Of a stretch of DNA of 64,000 bases, positions 51,601 through 57,600 are shown piece after piece. The notes beneath the pieces are model-generated. The model ran no database searches. It had not been told where the DNA came from and saw only the letters and a program-made list of their open reading frames with translations. The DNA is from Monodelphis domestica (lineage: Eukaryota > Chordata > Mammalia > Didelphimorphia > Didelphidae): the NCBI RefSeq assembly GCF_027887165.1, contig NC_077234.1, positions 169,172,388-169,236,387 of the forward strand. Direction: 5' to 3'. Position 1 is the stretch's first letter, and every line of letters begins with the position of its first letter. The position numbers and the translations under genes were made by a program.

Positions 51601-54600
51601 CAAGTAGGAAGTCAATAAGATGCTTCATTCTCACTTTCCAACGCATATAAATGCTGAAATGAGGACAAATAATTTCAGTTTACTGTCCTTTGCTAGACAT
51701 TGTTTTGGTTACAATTTTTCTCTTAGTTTCTTTTTCCTCATTTCTCTTGTTCAACACTTTGGGGAAAAAAAAAAAACCTGTCTGGAGGAAATCAACCTAT
51801 TATGTTCAATTTAACTGACATTCTAGCTCACTGAGAGAACAATATGAAAGGCAGTGGTCAAGCCAATAGAAATCATTTACAAATTTCATGGAACCTCTGT
51901 TAGTATTCCCAGCATAAGTTTTTTTTTTTATTTACATCATACTGGTTCAACCTTTTTCTCCAAATGCCTCTTTTTCAATCAATTCGACCCACATCATTGT
52001 TGTGATTCTCTCTTCTTGGTTTTTCTTCCCTTTAGCTGAAAACCAAGAACCACAGCAATCTGCAGGTAAGTAGCAGTCTTTATTGCTTCAATCATTGTTT
52101 CCTTTCTCCTTACTGTCCCCAGGAAATGCCTGATATTCTAGAACACTTGGACATTTTCCCTGTTCAAGAGAGCCACCAATGAATCAGTGGCTCATCTTTA
52201 ACAGAAAGGATCAAGCTAATAGGGTACATTCTCTCTTGCCATAGAGTATGTGTGGGGTACTAAGGAAAATAAATCAGAATTGCCATCCATTTTTTATGGA
52301 TACGATTTGTGGCTGGGAAATAGTTTCTGTTACCTTCTATCCAAATTTTGGGGCTTTTTCTTCTTAGTGAATTCAGGTTCAATTGGGCCAAAAAGAGGCT
52401 TCAATATGCAATATTAATAATTTAAAGGTGTCCCCAATTTGAACAAGAACCAAGAAATCAATTATAAATTTAGGAGAAATTCTATTTATATTGACCGAGA
52501 AACATTTCTTTTTCTATTTACATCATATTGTTTCAATGATATTCTCCAATGACCTCTATTTTCAATTAATTTCATCCATATTCTAAATGCCATTCTTTCT
52601 TTTTTTTTCTACTAAACAACAACTCCAAATAAAGAACCAGCTCCAGCTCCAGCTCCTGGTAAGTAGCAGTCTTTATGTTGGCAGTCATTCTTTCCTGTCT
52701 TCTTATTGTCTAAAGGAAGTTGTCTGACATTCTAGAGCACTTGAACACTTTCTTCCTTAATGAAATCAACTGATTAATCAGTGGCACATCTTTAACAGAA
52801 AAGATCAAGTTAATAGGGAGTATTCTCACTTGCCATAGCATATGAATGGGGTACTCAGGAAAATAATACAGAATTGCCATCCATTTTTCAGGCTCAGATT
52901 TGGGGCTGGGCAATAGAATCTCTTACCTTCCATCCAAAGTTTTGGGTTTTTTTTTTTCTTACTGAAAGATCATTCAATCGGTCAAAAAAGAGGCTTCAAT
53001 TTGCCATTTTGCTAAGTTGAAAGGTGTCCCCAGTTTGAACAAGAGCCACAAGACTTGGTCAGGCAGTAGAAATCAATTATAAATTTTGGAGAAATTCTAT
53101 TCTATTCCACAGAGGAACATTTCTTTTTCTATTTCTGTAGTATTTTTTCAACCGAATTCTCCAAGCACCTCTATTTTCCATTAATTTTATCTATATTCTA
53201 AAAGTCATTCTTCCTTTTTTTTACTACTAAACAACAACTCCAAATGAAGAACCAGCTCCAGCTCCCGGTAAGTAGCAGTCTTTTTGCCTGCAATCATTCT
53301 TTCCTGTCTTCTTATTGTCCAAAGGAAGTTGTCTCTCATTCTAAAACACTTGAACACTATCTTCCTTGAGGAAATCAACCAATGAATCTGTGGCTCATCA
53401 TTAACAAAAAGGATCAATATTAAATATGTGGTATTCTCTCCTGCCATTGCTTCTGCACTGGTTACTCAAGCACATAATTCACAATTGGTCTCCTTTATTC
53501 TGGTCAGAATCTGTGACTAAGGAAGAGTTCCTACTGACTTCAATCAAAAATTTTGGCATTGTTCTTTTTAGTAAGCACAAGTTCAATCCCAAGAAAAAAG
53601 AGGCTTCTCCTAGCACTTTCAGTATCTTCCAAAGGGTCATCCCTGCGACCAAGGGTCACAAAAAGTGGTCAGGGCTGTAGAAATCTCTTACAAGTTCTGG
53701 GGAAATCCTCATTTTTTTTACTGATTTACTTTTTCCTACTGAATCATGTTGTTTCAACCTTATTCTCCAAGCACCTCTATTCTCCATTAACTCCATCTCT
53801 CTTGACAACTCCTTGCTTTCCTGTTTGTCTGGCTACACAGCTGCCCAAAAACCACTCTTAGCCGAAGTTACCATAAATCCTTCAAAAGCCTTTCTTTCCA
53901 CTCTTCCTGTCATTCCTGGGCTTGTCCACTTCTCTCTTTCTAGGAACTTTCCCCATTCATCTTCTTAAACCCAGGAATAGTGGCCAATGTTGAATGAGTC
54001 TGCCCAAGTAGGAAGTCGATAAGATGCTTCATTCTCTCTTTCCAAGGCATATAAATGCTGAAATGAGGACAAATAATTTCAGTTTACTGTCCTTTGCTAG
54101 ACATTGTTTTGGTTACAATTTTTCTCTTAGTTTCCTTTTTCATCATTTCTCTTGTTCAGTGCTTTATTGGCAAAAAAAAAAAAAACCTGTCTGGAGAAAA
54201 TCAACCTTCTATGTTTAATTTTACTGACATTCTAGCTTCCTGAGAGAGAACAATATGAAAGGCATTGGTCAAGCCAATAGAAATCATTTACAAATTTCAT
54301 GGAACCTCTGTTAGTGCTCCCAGCATAACTTTTTTTTTTATTTACATCATACTGCTTCAACCTTTTTCTCTAAATGCCTCTTTTTCAATCAATTCGACCC
54401 ACATCATGGTTGTGATTCTCTCCTCTTGGTTTTTCTTCCCTGCAGCTGAAAACCAAGCACCACAGCAATCTGCAGGTAAATAGCAGTTTTATTTCTTCAA
54501 TCATTGTTTCCTTTCTCATTATTGTCCCCAGGAAGGTGCCTCCCATTCTAGAATACTTGGACATTTCTGTCTTTCAAGAGAGCCACCAATGAATCATTGG

Positions 54601-57600
54601 CTCATCTTTAACAGAAAGGATCAATTAATACCGAGCATTCTCTTCTCCCACAGAGTATGGGTGGGGTACTCAGGATAATAAATCAGAATTGCCATCTATT
54701 TTTCTAGCTAAGATTTGGGGTTGGGGAATAGTTTCTGTTACCTTCCATCCAAATTATGGGGGGTTTTCTTCTTAGTGAAGGCAGGTTCAATGGAGTAAAA
54801 AAGAGGCTTCAATTTGCAATTTTTCTAACATGAAAGGTGTCCCCAGTTTGAACAAGGGCCACAATATTTGGTTAGGCAATAGAAATTAATTATAAATTTT
54901 GGAGAAATTCTATTCTAATTGACTGAGGAACATTTATTTTTCGATTTACGTCCTATTGTTTCAAAGATATTCTCCAAGAGCCTCTACTTTGCATTAATTT
55001 TATCCATATTCTAAATGTCATTCTTTCTTTTTTGTACTACTAAAAAACAACTCCAAATGAAGAACCTGCTCCAGCTCCAGCTCCAGCTCCAACTCCAGCT
55101 CCAGCTCCAGCTCCAGCTCCCGGTAAGTAGCAGTCTTTCTGTCCGGCAATCATTCTTTCCTGTATTCTTATTGTCCAAAAGGTGTTGTCTCTCATTGTAG
55201 AACACTTGAACACTTTTTTCCTTAAAGAAAGCAACCAATGAATCAATGGCTCATTATTAACAGAAAGGATCAAGTTAATAGGGAGCATTCTCTCTTTCTA
55301 TAGAGTATGCATGGGGTACACAGGCAAATAATCCAGAATTGCCATCCATTTTTCTGGCTAAGATTTGAGGCTGGGCAATAGTTTCTCTTACCTTCCATCC
55401 AAATTTTGGCGTTTTTTTTCTTCTTAGTTAATGCAGGTTTAATGGGGCAAAAAGGAGGCTTCAATTTGCCATTTTGCTAACTTGAAAGGTGTCCCCAGTT
55501 TGAAAAAGAGCCACAAGACTTGGGCAGGCAGTAGAAATCAATTATATATTTTGAAAAAATTATAGTCTTTTGAAAGAAGAACATTTCTTTTTCTATTTCT
55601 GTCGTATTTTTTTCAACCATATTCTCCAATCACTTCTATTTTCCATTCATTTTTTCCATATTCTAAATGTCATTTTTTCTTTTCTGTACTACTGAACAAC
55701 AACTCCAAATGAAGAACCAACTCCAGCTCCCGGTAAGTAGCAGTCTTTTTGTCTGCAATCATTCTTTCCTGTCTTCTTATTGTCCAAAGTATGTTTCTCA
55801 GAGCACTTCAACAGTTTCTTCCTTAAAGAAACCATCTGATTAATTAGTGGCACATCGTTAACAGAAAGGATCAAGTTAATAGGGAGTATTCTCACTTGCC
55901 ATAGCATATGTGTGGTGTACACAGGCAAATAATCCAGAATTGCCATTCATTTTTCAGGCTCAGATTTCGGCCTGGGGGATAATTTCTCTTACCTTCCATC
56001 CAAATTTTGGGTGGTTTTCTTCTTAGAGAATGTAGTTTCAATGGGGAAAAAAAGAGGCTTCAATTTGCAATTTTACTAACTTGAAAGGTATCCCCAGTTT
56101 GAACAAGAGTGACAATATGTTGTCAGGCAATAGAAATCAATTATTAATTTTGGAGAAATTCTATTTTATTTGACTGAGGAACATTTATTTTTCTATTTAC
56201 GTCATATTTTTTTCAACTGAAATTCTCCTAACAACTCTATTTTCCATTAATTATATCCATATTCTAAATGTCATTCTTTCCTTTTTGTATTACTAAACCA
56301 CAACTCCAAATGATGAACCAGCTCCAGTTCCCAGTAAGCTGCAGTCTTTATGTTGGCAATTATTCTCTCCTGTCTTCTTATTGTCCAATGGAAGTTGTCT
56401 GACATTCTAGAACACTTGAACGCTTTCTTCCTTAAAGAAATCAACCAATGAATCAGTGACTCATCTTTAACAGAAAGCTTCAATTAAATATGTTACATTT
56501 TCTCTTGTCATAGCATCTGCACTGGGTACTCAGGAGCACAATTCATAATTGGTGTCCTTTTTTCTGGCCAACATTTGTGGCTGGGGAATAGTTTCTATTG
56601 ACTTCCATCAATAAAACACATAATGATTGACATACAAATATTTTGAGTTTATATTTCAGAGAGGTAGAGTGTAGGAACGAGGGACAGGAAGATTTGATAG
56701 CTTAACCCACTTTTTAAGACACTATCTAATAATCCTATCTTAACTGCAATAATCTCCTAAGGGTCAGTCCAAAAGATAGGTCAGAGATCTTATGTATAGA
56801 ATCTTTCGGCAAGAAGAGGCTGCAGTCCAGATGAGATGTCCTAGATGGTCCTGAGGGGTACTTGAGCTCCCAATTTTGTCCCTTAGTCCACCTAAAGGTA
56901 TTGAAAGTCTCCTATCCACTCCCACTTCAGAGGACTGCTTGTAGGATGATCCAAAGATGTCCCAGGAGCACTGATCAGCCACCTCCAGATTTTTTGGTAG
57001 CTCCCATCCCCCAAGAAAGTCCAACAATCTCCTCACCTGTTTGGAATCTCTCCCCTGCCAGCTCTGAAGATTCTCTGTCTGTCAATCATTCTTATGCACT
57101 CAGCATTACATTGCAACACATAAGAGAGACCCAGAGCCATAGGAATTGATTAACCCAATAAAAATTTGTCCCTAATTTTTAGGAAGTTCTCTTAGTTTTC
57201 ATTGAATAATATTTATTTCTATTTACATTATACTGCTTCTTCCAGATCCTCCTCTTTTTCAATTTGTTCTTCCCCCATTGTTAATACCATTCTTTCCTTT
57301 TCTTTTTTCTAGCTAAAAGAAGATATCATTCATTTTTCTGTAAGTAGCAGTCTGTGCCTCAAAAGTCTTTCTTTCCTTTCTCTGTTTAGTTCCTGGATCT
57401 TATCTCTTATTTTAGAACACTTGGGCTTTCATGTCCTTAAAGAAAACTACCCAGAAACAGTAGATAATAATGTACTGCTGAATATAAAGATTGCTCTCCT
57501 TACAGAGAAGCACTAGGAAACAGTGGGTAATAATGAATTGCCTTTTCAGTTAAGTAAAGATGCATCATTATCTCTTGCCAAAGTGTATATATTGAATATT

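Larger units (their letters stand above)
48387..53249 (+). repeat. Higher-order repeat copy 5 (4863 bp)
   Basis: Full 8-slot unit; a few small length differences in A and G runs separate it from copies 3 and 4. Confidence 0.85.
21198..53864 (+). pseudogene. Class C exon slots: 15 decayed 24-nt micro-exons
   Basis: Slots start at 21198, 22961, 25388, 27803, 30201, 32010, 34420, 36872, 39282, 41721, 44130, 46569, 48978, 51429 and 53841. Most keep a good acceptor (CTACACAG) followed by CTGCCCAAAAGCCACTCT, which in phase 1 reads AAQKPL then LA or a stop. The donor position reads GTTACC, ATACC or TTACAG instead of GTAAGT, so splicing out of the exon should fail. At 27803-27826 the 24-nt symmetric frame is clearest, but its acceptor AG is lost. 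The class resembles the exon at 59320 (SQKPAPS), suggesting a common origin. I infer these are dead exons, excluded from mRNA. Confidence 0.65.
53250..56340 (+). repeat. Higher-order repeat copy 6 (partial, diverging)
   Basis: Begins B18, C, A, B like the other copies. From about 55.0 kb the monomers diverge into unique edge forms (60-nt B exon, EPTPAP exon, acceptor-less B slot). Confidence 0.7.

Noticed and set aside
29079-53861. Families of near-identical 60-102 residue reading frames on both strands recurring every 2.4 or 4.85 kb (for example at 29913, 34132, 38994, 43842, 48690, 53553 on plus and 29079, 33289, 36348, 41199 on minus).
   Set aside because: They lie in the repeated introns and recur only because the DNA is tandemly repeated. 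They run through splice sites, vary in their ends between copies, and show no domain or codon-level conservation beyond the background.
55011-55238. Minus-strand reading frames with (Trp-Ser)n or (Gly-Ala)n repeats.
   Set aside because: They are the antisense of the CCAGCT repeat in exon 43. The plus-strand frame is bounded by good splice sites and matches 27 sister exons.
21760-55732. Regularly spaced short repeats reminiscent of a CRISPR array.
   Set aside because: The spacing is about 600 bp, the conserved units are exons with GT/AG boundaries in frame, the intervening DNA is itself repeated, and the genome is clearly a mammal's.
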